Shown here: positions 1-5,277 of the stretch, one piece after another
Layout: every line of letters starts with the position of its first letter
Numbering within the stretch: the stretch's first letter is position 1
Source: an uncultured Oscillospiraceae bacterium
GTDB taxonomy: Bacteria; Bacillota; Clostridia; Oscillospirales; Acutalibacteraceae
Direction of reading: 5' to 3'
Assembly (NCBI GenBank): GCA_902490145.1
Contig: CABUCT010000069.1
Coordinates: 1-6,642 of the forward strand
DNA length: 6,642 nt
Program-made: the position numbers and the translations under genes
Notes under the pieces: model-generated
Told to the model about the DNA's origin: nothing
Seen by the model: the letters and a program-made list of their open reading frames with translations, nothing else
Databases searched by the model: none

Positions 1-268
1 CGATTTTATGCCTTGTCGGGGCAAAAATATGTTCATTTTAAACTGCTATGCACTGAAAATGCAGAAGATGTGGATGGATTTTTGCGGTTGACAGGTCAGT
101 CGGGCTTGCCTCCCGACAACGGTGTGATGCCCGACAATGGTGAAAACATAAAAAGCCGCCGCAGCTTAAAGTTCCCGACATATTGTATTCGACTCTCCTC
201 AAGCTTAAGCACCAGATAATAACCATGTCGGTCACTGTATATTCGAGCCTCCTCAGTTTAAGAGTCCT
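1..268. other. Non-coding left edge with small hairpin and repeat
   Basis: I see no credible gene here. Open frames in this stretch lack ribosome binding sites and overlap repeat DNA. A short hairpin lies at 99-117 (GTCGGG, 7-nt loop, CCCGAC), followed by the dispersed repeat at 132-208. A degenerate second copy of part of that repeat occurs at 236-262, sharing the pattern TATTCGA..CTCCTCA..TTAAG with 184-209. The whole stretch is downstream of the minus-strand SLOG gene, so it may act as its 3' untranslated region. Confidence 0.6.
132..208 (-). repeat. Dispersed repeat, copy A (terminator-like)
   Basis: This 77-bp stretch aligns with 5943-6017 with one single-base gap and roughly a dozen mismatches. 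The core, 151-190 against 5962-6001, is almost identical. On the minus strand both copies end in a 15-nt element that can fold as a 6-bp stem (AAGCTG, loop CGG, CGGCTT) followed by a T run, which resembles a weak intrinsic terminator. Both copies have the same orientation and lie downstream of minus-strand accessory genes. This suggests a family of mobile or repeated 3' ends, although two copies alone do not prove mobility. Confidence 0.75.
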
Positions 269-637
269 CTACAATCCGAAAACATCTGCAGAAACAAAGC
301 CCGAACCGGAGGCCACGAAAACCTTTATGGCGATGCCCCTTTTTCTGCAATTGTCAATAACAAATTTTGTTCCGCGGGATGAACCGTCCCAAAATGCAAG
401 AACAAGATCTGCATTCTCAATAATCGTGATGTTTCTTCTCAGAGGTGCCGAACGCCCGTATTTTGTGTATTCCGGCAAAAATTCTGTTAGTTTGATCTGA
501 TTAGATGAAGCATACTCCTTTGCAGAGGTGTCAATGCCTCTTGCCCCGCCCGAAACGATCTCGGTTGTATCATTTGGAAGGTAGTTTTCCAAATCATCAA
601 CCTTAAGATCTCTCGAGCCAATAATAGCCACTCTCAT
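269..637 (-). CDS. SLOG-domain protein, DUF2493/YspA-like
   Basis: This 122-residue protein looks like a compact single-domain member of the SLOG superfamily, the Rossmann-like fold of DprA, YpsA and LOG proteins. Visible motifs are the N-terminal strand with GSRD (residues 7-10), the glycine-rich SGGARGID (29-36), PEYTKYGRSAPLRRN (55-69) and ADLVLAFWDGSSRGT (76-90). Together these match the DUF2493/YspA-type nucleotide-ligand pocket. The last ~15 residues extend past the usual core. The ATG at 637 follows AAAGGA at a good distance on the minus strand. SLOG proteins are thought to bind or process nucleotide-derived ligands, and many occur in conflict systems, but no specific reaction is established for this subfamily. 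No partner gene is adjacent. I am confident of the domain; the function is unknown. Confidence 0.88.
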   Translation of the reverse strand: MRVAIIGSRDLKVDDLENYLPNDTTEIVSGGARGIDTSAKEYASSNQIKLTEFLPEYTKYGRSAPLRRNITIIENADLVLAFWDGSSRGTKFVIDNCRKRGIAIKVFVASGSGFVSADVFGL

Positions 638-1056
638 TACAAAATCCTTTCATATGTATTTTAAAAGAAAATTCAATATAATTAAACACCATAACACAAT
701 TGGTGTAATATGCTGCTTCGGGACTTACACGACATCTCTTTTGCCGATATAAAAACCGTGGGGATTTCTCCTGTTGCATTGGATTACATATATCAAAACC
801 AATGAATAAAACTATAAACCAGATTTCGGCGGAAGCTTATTGGCGACATTTCATGTGTCGAAAAAGTCTCTTCCGAAACCATCAAATGTTATCGGGGGCA
901 TCCTATATTTCTGCGTGTTTTCAAAAGAACATAAAGACACCTGGCCCAAACAAAATGGGATGATCTTATTTTATTACAAAAACTTCCAAAAATCAACCAA
1001 AAAAGTCCATAACATCAAAATTTATTCGCAATCTAGAATTAAACTAAAAACTAAGC

Positions 1057-1395
1057 TTAACCATAACCGACGTGTACAAACACAATTTTCGCGGCTTGAT
1101 TTTTAACTCTGCATTGTTAAAATACTCGAGAATGCGTTAGGTTTCCCTGAGTTTTGTGCCTCTTAAAGTTTTGACTGTTGCCGGGCGGCAGCCCGACTAA
1201 CGCACACAGCCAAAAACCCCGTACTCGAAATTTCTCCTACCTTAAGACAGGGATTGCGTGAAATTTTGGACTCAGAGCACGATGCAGGGCTGACGCCCTG
1301 CGAGAGCAATAAATTTAAAAGTGCCCGCAGAACATGCCTTTTGGGCGTGTTCAAATGCGTTGGTTATGGTTAAACAAGTATCGGTTTAACCATAA
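1057..1395. repeat. Cluster of inverted repeats, possible MITE-like element
   Basis: A 12-bp motif (TTAACCATAACC, 1057-1068) recurs inverted at 1362-1373. An overlapping arm, TTATGGTTAAAC (1364-1375), also forms a perfect 12-bp hairpin with 1384-1395 around an 8-nt loop. Inside the interval are an 8-bp inverted pair TGCGTTAG/CTAACGCA (1133-1140 and 1197-1204), a hairpin CGGGC-ggca-GCCCG (1182-1195) and a perfect 7-bp hairpin GCAGGGC-tgac-GCCCTGC (1284-1301). Matching outer ends around about 317 bp of structured non-coding DNA would suit a miniature inverted-repeat element. I see no flanking target duplication, so this remains tentative. Confidence 0.4.
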
Positions 1396-1410
1396 TTTTA
1401 CAGAAAAATA

Positions 1411-1439
1411 AAAAGCCCCGGCTTTGTGTCGGGGCTTTT
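1411..1439. terminator. Bidirectional intrinsic terminator
   Basis: A perfect 10-bp stem (AAAAGCCCCG / CGGGGCTTTT) surrounds a 9-nt loop. The ends provide A and T tracts for both strands. No confident gene ends immediately beside it on either strand, so it may insulate the gene-free stretch or be left over from a lost gene. Confidence 0.8.
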
Positions 1440-1655
1440 CAAATGTCAAAAGGATTATAAGGTGGTTTAAAAATTATACAATTCCTCAAAACTGTCTTTC
1501 TGATCGATTTGGGCGGATTATATAATTTGAAAAAAGTCGTCAGAGAACCGTCGGAGTGCGTTTTGAGGTGAGCAGCAAATCCCGGCAGATTTTTTCGAAG
1601 AGAAGCAACGCAGAAATGAAGCAATGGCGTTTCATGAATGATCTGATGATTTTTC

Positions 1656-1691
1656 AAAAAAGCCGCCGAGGATAATTATAGTCCTCGGCGG
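1656..1691 (-). terminator. Intrinsic terminator of the Na/Pi transporter gene
   Basis: On the minus strand a perfect 10-bp GC-rich stem (CCGCCGAGGA / TCCTCGGCGG, arms 1682-1691 and 1663-1672, 9-nt loop) is followed by C and then six T residues (1656-1661). It lies about 80 nt past the stop codon of the transporter gene and should end that transcript. The plus strand has no T tract after the stem. Confidence 0.9.
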
Positions 1692-1768
1692 TGTGTCGGA
1701 AGAGGTGAATTTTGATTTTCTTTCTTTTTCAAAAATCCCGGGCAGAGACCGATGCAATTTACGATCTG

Positions 1769-3391
1769 CTATTTTACCGTGTGTGCAATATATGTAAGAT
1801 GATCTCCAAGACGTTCAATGTTCGATACAAGATTTATAAAAACTCCGCTGCACTCAGGTTTGCAAACTCCTTTGTTAAGACGCTCTACATGTTCATCAAT
1901 AAGTCTTTTGCGTAAAGCGTCAATTTCATTTTCAAGCTCATCTGCTTTAGGCAAAAGAGATGCGTCATGCCCGGAAACGATCTGTTTTGTGAGAGAATAA
2001 AGCTTCTCCACTTTATCAACCATGCCTCTTATATCATTCTTAACATTTTGAGAAAAATCAAGATTCTTTTTGACGGATTTCCGGGTGTATTTTGTGAAAT
2101 TGTCGGCTATTTCCGAAATTCTCATAATATCGCTGACATTGCTGTGAATGTTCGATATGCACTTTTCGTCGAATAACTGCTTGCTTTTCGCGGATAGCCG
2201 AATAAGATAGTTTACGATTGAGTGATACATTTCATTCGTTTTTTCAATTCTTCTCTGCACGGGCTCAATAAGCTGCATATCCATAGTGTCAAAAGACTTA
2301 TATGCAGTTCTGAAAGCCCTCATTGCTTCGTCTGCCAAATGAATTGTCTCGTGTTCAAGCTGAGAAATTGCAAGTGACGGTGAAGAAAGCATTCTCTCGT
2401 CAAGATGGGTAACAGCTTTTTTGGTTTTTTTGTCTTTTATAAGTGCCTCGGATATTTTTACAAACGAATCGCAGAAAGGAAGAAAAATTGCTGTGCACAC
2501 CACATTGAAGAAAGTGTGAAACATTGCTATTTGTGTTGCGGCTGAGCTGAACCATTTTCTGAATGTCATATCCATAAAATCAGGCCACATCATAAGCATA
2601 ATAAAAAATATAGCCGAACCGAAGGTGTTGAATAACAAGTGTATAAGGCTTGCCCGCTTTGCATTTGAGCCGGCTGTAAGCGACGACATGAGTGCAGTAA
2701 CACACGAGCCTATATTTGTTCCGAGAATAATATACAGCATCTCGTTTCTGCCGGTGCCGATAGTAAGTCCCGCTACCGACATAGCAATGATTATCGAAGT
2801 AGTCGCAGAGCTTGACTGTACCAAAGCGGTAAGAATTACCCCTATCATAAGAAGCAAAAAGGGATCCGTCACATTTTCGAACAGAATCTGTATTATGTCA
2901 TGGTTGTCTTTCATCACGCCCGACATAAGGGAAAGTCCGATAAATATAAGACCCAGCCCCGATAAAATCGACCCCGTTTTTTTTAAGTTTTCACTCTTGC
3001 AGATCATGTTCATAATAATTCCGATAAAAACAAGGATCTGAACATATGTAGTTATGGGAAACGCACTGAGGGCGGCTATTTGGGCGGTGACGGTCGTGCC
3101 GATATTTGCTCCCATTATCATTGCCGCGGCCTGATAAAGGCTTACTATGCCGACATTTACAAATCCGACTATAAGTACGGTGGTAACGCCTGAGCTTTGA
3201 ATAAGTGCGGTGGCCGCCGTGCCTATCGCAACGTTGGTCAGCCTTTTATCGGCGGTTTTGCTGAAAATGCTCTTTATTTTTCCTGTGGCAAGCTGTTCAA
3301 TGTTTGAAGTGAGAAGATGAACGCCGACTAAAAACACCCCGGTGCCGGCTAACAGCTTTACGGCAAACATTATGAGTTCGGTAAAATTCAT
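1769..3391 (-). CDS. Na/Pi-cotransporter-family protein with PhoU-like domain
   Basis: This 540-residue inner-membrane protein belongs to the NptA-type Na+/phosphate cotransporter family. Two inverted transporter repeats carry the signature motifs QSSGVTT (65-71) with GANIGTT (94-100), and QSSSATT (192-198) with GTNIGSC (224-230), set among about eight or nine hydrophobic helices up to residue ~310. Residues ~330-540 are a charged helical PhoU-like region ending in the ERLGDH motif (526-531). The length is normal for the family. I chose the ATG at 3391 because AAAGGAAA precedes it and the protein then begins as the family does. An upstream in-frame ATG at 3478 would translate the terminator and riboswitch. 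The gene is monocistronic, with its own promoter, a leader riboswitch/attenuator and a terminator. Family members are usually described as sodium-driven phosphate transporters. The predicted Mn2+ control raises a role in Mn or Mn-phosphate homeostasis, which is inference. Confidence 0.92.
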   Translation of the reverse strand: MNFTELIMFAVKLLAGTGVFLVGVHLLTSNIEQLATGKIKSIFSKTADKRLTNVAIGTAATALIQSSGVTTVLIVGFVNVGIVSLYQAAAMIMGANIGTTVTAQIAALSAFPITTYVQILVFIGIIMNMICKSENLKKTGSILSGLGLIFIGLSLMSGVMKDNHDIIQILFENVTDPFLLLMIGVILTALVQSSSATTSIIIAMSVAGLTIGTGRNEMLYIILGTNIGSCVTALMSSLTAGSNAKRASLIHLLFNTFGSAIFFIMLMMWPDFMDMTFRKWFSSAATQIAMFHTFFNVVCTAIFLPFCDSFVKISEALIKDKKTKKAVTHLDERMLSSPSLAISQLEHETIHLADEAMRAFRTAYKSFDTMDMQLIEPVQRRIEKTNEMYHSIVNYLIRLSAKSKQLFDEKCISNIHSNVSDIMRISEIADNFTKYTRKSVKKNLDFSQNVKNDIRGMVDKVEKLYSLTKQIVSGHDASLLPKADELENEIDALRKRLIDEHVERLNKGVCKPECSGVFINLVSNIERLGDHLTYIAHTVK

Positions 3392-3426
3392 TTTATCGAT
3401 TTCCTTTTGATAAATTTGAAACACAT

Positions 3427-3468
3427 AAAAAAAGAGACTTCGCGGCCAATAAACAACAGCAAAGTCTC
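3427..3468 (-). terminator. Leader terminator (riboswitch expression platform)
   Basis: On the minus strand a 10-bp stem, GAGACTTTGC against GCGAAGTCTC with one G-U pair, closes a 15-nt loop and is followed by seven T residues (3427-3433). It lies between the promoter at 3562-3589 and the transporter start at 3391, so it must be an attenuator rather than an end-of-gene terminator. Its 5' arm overlaps the 3' strand of the riboswitch closing helix (CUUU at 3461-3464), so the two structures exclude each other. Confidence 0.9.
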
Positions 3469-3553
3469 GCAATTTCATTACAAAGCCGGATCAAAAAAGA
3501 TCGTACTGACGGCAAAGTAAACATGGATTTTTTCCATGCAAGCTACTCCCTTT
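3461..3553 (-). promoter_or_regulatory. yybP-ykoY manganese riboswitch aptamer
   Basis: Read on the minus strand, the leader begins AAAGGGAGUAGC (3553-3542), the typical P1.1/L1 strand of yybP-ykoY RNAs. It continues with a P2 hairpin (CAUGGA, 5-nt loop, UCCAUG; 3538-3522), then GCCGUCAGUACG with the conserved CGUCA loop (3502-3511), and a hairpin GAUC-UUUUUU-GAUC. CCGGCUUUG and finally GCGAGACUUU (3470-3461) follow, the latter being the partner L1/P1.1 strand. AAAG pairs with CUUU to close the aptamer. The family senses Mn2+ and usually controls Mn exporters such as MntP, TerC-like proteins and P-type ATPases. Here, ligand-stabilised P1.1 would sequester part of the terminator's 5' arm, giving an ON switch. 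The assignment comes from remembered consensus; a covariance-model search would confirm it. Confidence 0.85.
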
Positions 3554-3561
3554 ATAGTTAC

Positions 3562-3589
3562 AGTATACATTAATTTGGATTTTTGTCAA
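3562..3589 (-). promoter_or_regulatory. Sigma-A promoter for riboswitch-transporter transcript
   Basis: On the minus strand TTGACA (3589-3584) and TATACT (3567-3562) are separated by 16 bp. Transcription would start about 3555, immediately before the riboswitch aptamer, giving a leader of about 165 nt. It lies downstream of the tRNA-Leu terminator, so the transporter unit is independent of the tRNA. Confidence 0.9.
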
Positions 3590-3611
3590 TATAAAATTTG
3601 AAACAAGCAAA

Positions 3612-3709
3612 TCTCTTCTCTGGAAACGACAATTCGAGAGAAGGGTGAAAAATAAAAAGAGTAAAAAGAAACAACAACCTTCTTCCGAAAATTGTCGCTT
3701 CTTTTTGGT
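3612..3709 (-). repeat. tRNA-Leu trailer repeat, copy 1 (with terminator)
   Basis: This stretch corresponds to 6530-6620, with identical blocks at both ends and a 7-nt length difference between. On the minus strand it holds the tRNA terminator: arms 3692-3706 and 3663-3677 form a 15-bp stem containing two G-U pairs, with a T-rich 3' arm. A second hairpin lies at 3613-3645, where CTCTTCTCT pairs with the complementary arm AGAGAAGGG in plus-strand notation. The loop of the second hairpin repeats the GAAACGACAA motif of the first stem. In the other copy the first stem is 14 bp without wobbles, so base pairing is kept while sequence changes. Confidence 0.85.
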
Positions 3710-3790
3710 GCGGGTGACAGGGGTCGAACCTGCACATCGAAAGACACCAGATCCTAAGTCTGGCGCGTCTGCCAATTCCGCCACACCCGC
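3706..3790 (-). tRNA. tRNA-Leu (anticodon UAG)
   Basis: On the minus strand the 7-bp acceptor stem GCGGGTG/CACCCGC, an anticodon arm CCAGA-CTTAGGA-TCTGG with anticodon TAG, a long class II variable arm and a T arm containing GGTTCGACCCC are all visible. The discriminator is A (3709) and CCA is encoded (3706-3708). The body is 82 nt without CCA. It reads leucine CUN codons. It has its own promoter at 3810-3838 and a terminator beginning right at its 3' end. A second copy with an identical 3' end starts at 6617. Confidence 0.97.
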
Positions 3791-3809
3791 AAAGTTTTGT
3801 TGTTTACTG

Positions 3810-3838
3810 ATTCTAACATATATCCTGCAAAATTTCAA
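3810..3838 (-). promoter_or_regulatory. Promoter of tRNA-Leu
   Basis: On the minus strand TTGAAA (3838-3833) and TAGAAT (3815-3810) are spaced by exactly 17 bp. The start would be about 12 nt before the mature tRNA 5' end. This is typical of a strong stable-RNA promoter. Confidence 0.85.
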
Positions 3839-3869
3839 TACTTAAATTTATTCATTTGTTTTCATTCAG

Positions 3870-3947
3870 GCAATACAATATATTTGATATTGAGGTGTGC
3901 AGCAGACAACTCTCGAAGTATTCCTAACACCATGTAATTAAAACTCC
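3870..3947 (-). pseudogene. Inverted fragment of a SLOG-type gene
   Basis: The minus strand of this 78-bp block aligns without gaps to 4515-4592 of the neighbouring SLOG-type gene, with about 67 of 78 bases identical and one perfect 24-bp run (3905-3928 against 4534-4557). Translated on the minus strand it gives SFNYMVLGILRELSAAHLN and then a stop, matching SFDYMSLGILRELSATYPN in the larger gene. Homology stops abruptly at both ends. It lies downstream of the minus-strand XRE gene, so it may be the remains of a second SLOG paralogue once cotranscribed with it, or of an inverted duplication. Confidence 0.85.
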
Positions 3948-3983
3948 AAGAGATACTCGGTTATGGAGTACCGTAATATTAAG

Positions 3984-4005
3984 ATGCCACCCGTTTGGGT
4001 GGCAT
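3984..4005 (-). terminator. Terminator downstream of XRE gene
   Basis: A perfect 9-bp stem, ATGCCACCC / GGGTGGCAT, surrounds a GTTT loop just past the XRE stop codon. The following minus-strand sequence (CTTAATATT) is only moderately T-rich, so termination may be partial. Confidence 0.7.
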
Positions 4006-4017
4006 TCTACATAAAAT

Positions 4018-4257
4018 TTAATCAAGTCCGGCAAAGAACTCATCATAGGAACAGTTGTAGATCTTGCGAAGCTCAATAATAACGCTTGCACGGATATTTA
4101 ATTCTCCGGCTTCATATTTTGCATAGCAGCTTCGGGAAATGTCACAGTCTCTACGCTGCAACTCGGCACAAAGCTTTTCCTGCGATAGTCCGCTTTGATC
4201 TCTAAGTCGGCGTAAATTACCTCCTAAGTTCCTGTCACGGCGAATTTTTTGTTCCAT
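4018..4257 (-). CDS. XRE-family transcriptional regulator
   Basis: This 79-residue protein consists of little more than one Cro/C1-type helix-turn-helix domain. The core runs from about residue 12 (LGGNLRRLRDQSGLSQEKL) through the recognition region DISRSCYAKYEAGEL to the closing YDEFF near residue 75. Single-domain regulators of this kind are common in phage-like and accessory modules of Clostridia. The start at 4257 follows a strong AAGGAGGG. It is transcribed divergently from the SLOG-type gene at 4364 across a 106-bp gap that holds two nested palindromes, which suggests it represses itself and possibly its neighbour. A terminator hairpin follows the stop. The domain is clear; the target is inferred from layout. 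Confidence 0.92.
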   Translation of the reverse strand: MEQKIRRDRNLGGNLRRLRDQSGLSQEKLCAELQRRDCDISRSCYAKYEAGELNIRASVIIELRKIYNCSYDEFFAGLD

Positions 4258-4271
4258 AAGTGCCCTCCTTT

Positions 4272-4341
4272 GACCAGTATCAGTTGCAATTTCTTATATT
4301 GTATGCTAATATAAGAGCAAATATTGTCCGTTATACTGGTC
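4272..4341. promoter_or_regulatory. Divergent regulatory region with nested palindromes
   Basis: A 9-bp inverted repeat, GACCAGTAT (4272-4280) and ATACTGGTC (4333-4341), encloses an 8-bp inverted repeat CTTATATT-7nt-AATATAAG (4293-4315). The centres differ by only about 2.5 bp. The right outer arm overlaps TATACT (4332-4337), a candidate -10 for the plus-strand gene, although no good -35 is visible. The left arm abuts the XRE ribosome binding site. Placement between divergent XRE and SLOG genes suits operator sites, plausibly bound by the XRE protein. Confidence 0.6.
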
Positions 4342-4363
4342 TATTTTTAAAAGGGAGCCTATT

Positions 4364-4821
4364 ATGAATAAAAGAAATATTTATTGTACTTTTTGCGGTC
4401 ATCATAATGTTTCTGACAGTATTCGTCCAAAACTACGGAAAGCGATAGAAACCCTTATTGAGGAAAAAAGGCTCGATTCTCCTTACCTTATCAATTTTTA
4501 TGTGGGAAATCACGGGAGTTTTGATTACATGTCGTTAGGAATACTTCGAGAGTTGTCCGCTACATACCCCAATATCAAATATTCTGTTGTGCTAGCCTAT
4601 GTTCCGGTAAAAAAAGAGGAGTTTAGTCCAATAAAGAGGGAGAAACGCTTTATCCTGACGGTCTTGAGACAGTTCCACGGAGATTTGCTATCAGTCATCG
4701 AAATCGGTGGATGGTGGAACAGTCTCAATACATAATTGCGTATGTCAGAAATGAATACGGAGGTGCATATCAAACGCTGAAATATGCTAAAAATAAAAAA
4801 TTAGAGATTATTGAAATATGA
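4364..4821 (+). pseudogene. SLOG-type protein gene with -1 frameshift
   Basis: The first frame begins at ATG 4364 after AAGGGAG and carries TFCGHH (residues 9-14), FYVGNHGSFD (45-54) and VVLAYVP (75-81). This is the front half of a SLOG-fold protein of the GHR...FYxGGxGxFD type found in Clostridia. It then runs out of frame and stops at 4735. The -1 frame from about 4645 to the TGA at 4819-4821 encodes the expected back half, YPDGLETVPRRFAISHRNR and then IIAYVRNEYGGAY. The shift must lie between the TAG at 4624-4626 in the second frame and about 4650. No canonical slippery heptamer is in frame there, and the A7 run at 4609-4615 is upstream of that TAG, so mutation or sequencing error is likelier than programmed frameshifting. 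Repaired length would be about 153 residues. Confidence 0.85.
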
Positions 4822-4825
4822 AAAG

Positions 4826-4855
4826 GACCGTCAAGTCGAAGTTGACTTGACAGTC
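4826..4855. terminator. Hairpin after the SLOG-type gene
   Basis: Twelve-base arms, GACCGTCAAGTC and GACTTGACAGTC, surround a 6-nt loop. They have one C/A mismatch on the plus strand, which becomes a G-U pair on the minus strand. It starts 5 nt after the repaired SLOG stop codon and probably ends or attenuates that transcript. The plus-strand T tract is poor. The hairpin is 28 nt before the next start codon, so some read-through into that gene is possible. Confidence 0.6.
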
Positions 4856-4883
4856 TCATTAGATGTTTATAAGGAGAATATTT

Positions 4884-5072
4884 ATGCCGACAAATAAAAC
4901 ACCCTTTACTTTTAATATTGATGGTGAGTATTTAGAAGAGATGAGATATATTGCAAAGCGTGAAACAAGGAGTTTAAGTAATCTGTTGAAATATATTTGC
5001 AAAATGTATATTGAAAAATATAAACAAGAGCATAAGGATATAAATTTCAAAAACACAAATAAAATGGATTGA
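4884..5072 (+). CDS. Small ribbon-helix-helix protein (Arc/CopG-like)
   Basis: This 62-residue protein has the pattern of a ribbon-helix-helix DNA-binding fold. A short beta segment FTFNID (8-13) is followed by helix one (EYLEEMRYIAKRE, 15-27), a turn, and a second helix (SLSNLLKYICKMYIEKY, 30-46), with a basic polar tail. The ATG at 4884 is chosen over an upstream in-frame one because AAGGAG (4871-4876) sits 7 nt before it. Such proteins dimerise and bind operators, often as antitoxins or plasmid and phage regulators. No toxin follows: the next 280 bp contain only very short frames. No clear promoter of its own is visible, so it may depend on read-through from the SLOG-type gene. Confidence 0.8.
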   Translation: MPTNKTPFTFNIDGEYLEEMRYIAKRETRSLSNLLKYICKMYIEKYKQEHKDINFKNTNKMD

Positions 5073-5168
5073 GCCTATGAACGACATTCCATACCATGTA
5101 TTAAAAAATAACAATATCGTTTGCAATATAAAAACAAGATAATTAAAGATGGGTTTTCGAAACGCACA

Positions 5169-5197
5169 TTGAACAACTAATTTCACTGTGTTATAAT
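5169..5197 (+). promoter_or_regulatory. Sigma-A promoter for the Cys-rich protein gene
   Basis: TTGAAC (5169-5174) and TATAAT (5192-5197) are separated by exactly 17 bp. Transcription from about 5204 gives a leader of about 150 nt before the ATG at 5355. Confidence 0.8.
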
Positions 5198-5251
5198 GTT
5201 GATACTCAATTATTTATTTTGAAAATCCGAATAATTTGTAAACATTTTTTA

Positions 5252-5277
5252 TTGTTGCATGTTTTTTAATGCAACAA
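5252..5277 (+). promoter_or_regulatory. Leader hairpin with U-rich loop
   Basis: A perfect 9-bp stem (TTGTTGCAT / ATGCAACAA) encloses an 8-nt loop containing six T residues. It lies in the middle of the leader of the gene at 5355. No T tract follows the stem, so it is not a classical terminator. It could be a protein- or RNA-binding hairpin, or have no role. Confidence 0.45.

Larger units (their letters stand above)
638..1768. other. 1.1-kb stretch with no convincing gene
   Basis: No frame on either strand shows a recognisable protein together with a ribosome binding site. The stretch contains a small inverted repeat at 686-706 (ACACCA, 9-nt loop, TGGTGT) upstream of the SLOG gene. It also holds the inverted-repeat cluster at 1057-1395 and terminators at 1411-1439 and 1656-1691. 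Between 1440 and 1655 there is a mixed-composition block without structure I can name. The density of hairpins and the absence of coding signal suggest accumulated repeats or the remains of lost genes. Confidence 0.6.

Noticed and set aside
840..1106. 88-codon plus-strand frame
   Set aside because: There is no ribosome binding site, the composition is Lys/Asn/Phe-rich like random AT-rich DNA, no family is recognisable, and its end overlaps the inverted-repeat cluster.
1163..1657. Two minus-strand frames (63 and 72 codons)
   Set aside because: One crosses several GC-rich hairpins and the other lies between two terminators without a ribosome binding site; neither resembles a protein family.
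3392..3478. Upstream in-frame start that would add 29 residues to the Na/Pi transporter
   Set aside because: The extension translates the terminator hairpin and the end of the riboswitch, has no ribosome binding site and is not membrane-protein-like. The ATG at 3391 has AAAGGAAA at proper spacing.
3480..3553. 19-codon leader peptide (MEKIHVYFAV...) with an apparent AAAGGGAG ribosome binding site
   Set aside because: The AAAGGGAG is the conserved riboswitch strand and the frame spans its P2 and P3 hairpins, so peptide-based attenuation is unnecessary to explain it.
3491..3838. 115-codon minus-strand frame through the tRNA
   Set aside because: It translates the tRNA-Leu gene, its terminator and the transporter promoter; the GVAELADAPDLGSG segment is the familiar false translation of a tRNA-Leu.
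4609..4615. A7 run as a programmed -1 frameshift site in the SLOG-type gene
   Set aside because: The run is in the right register for slippage, but slipping there meets a TAG at 4624-4626 almost at once, so it cannot produce the full-length protein.
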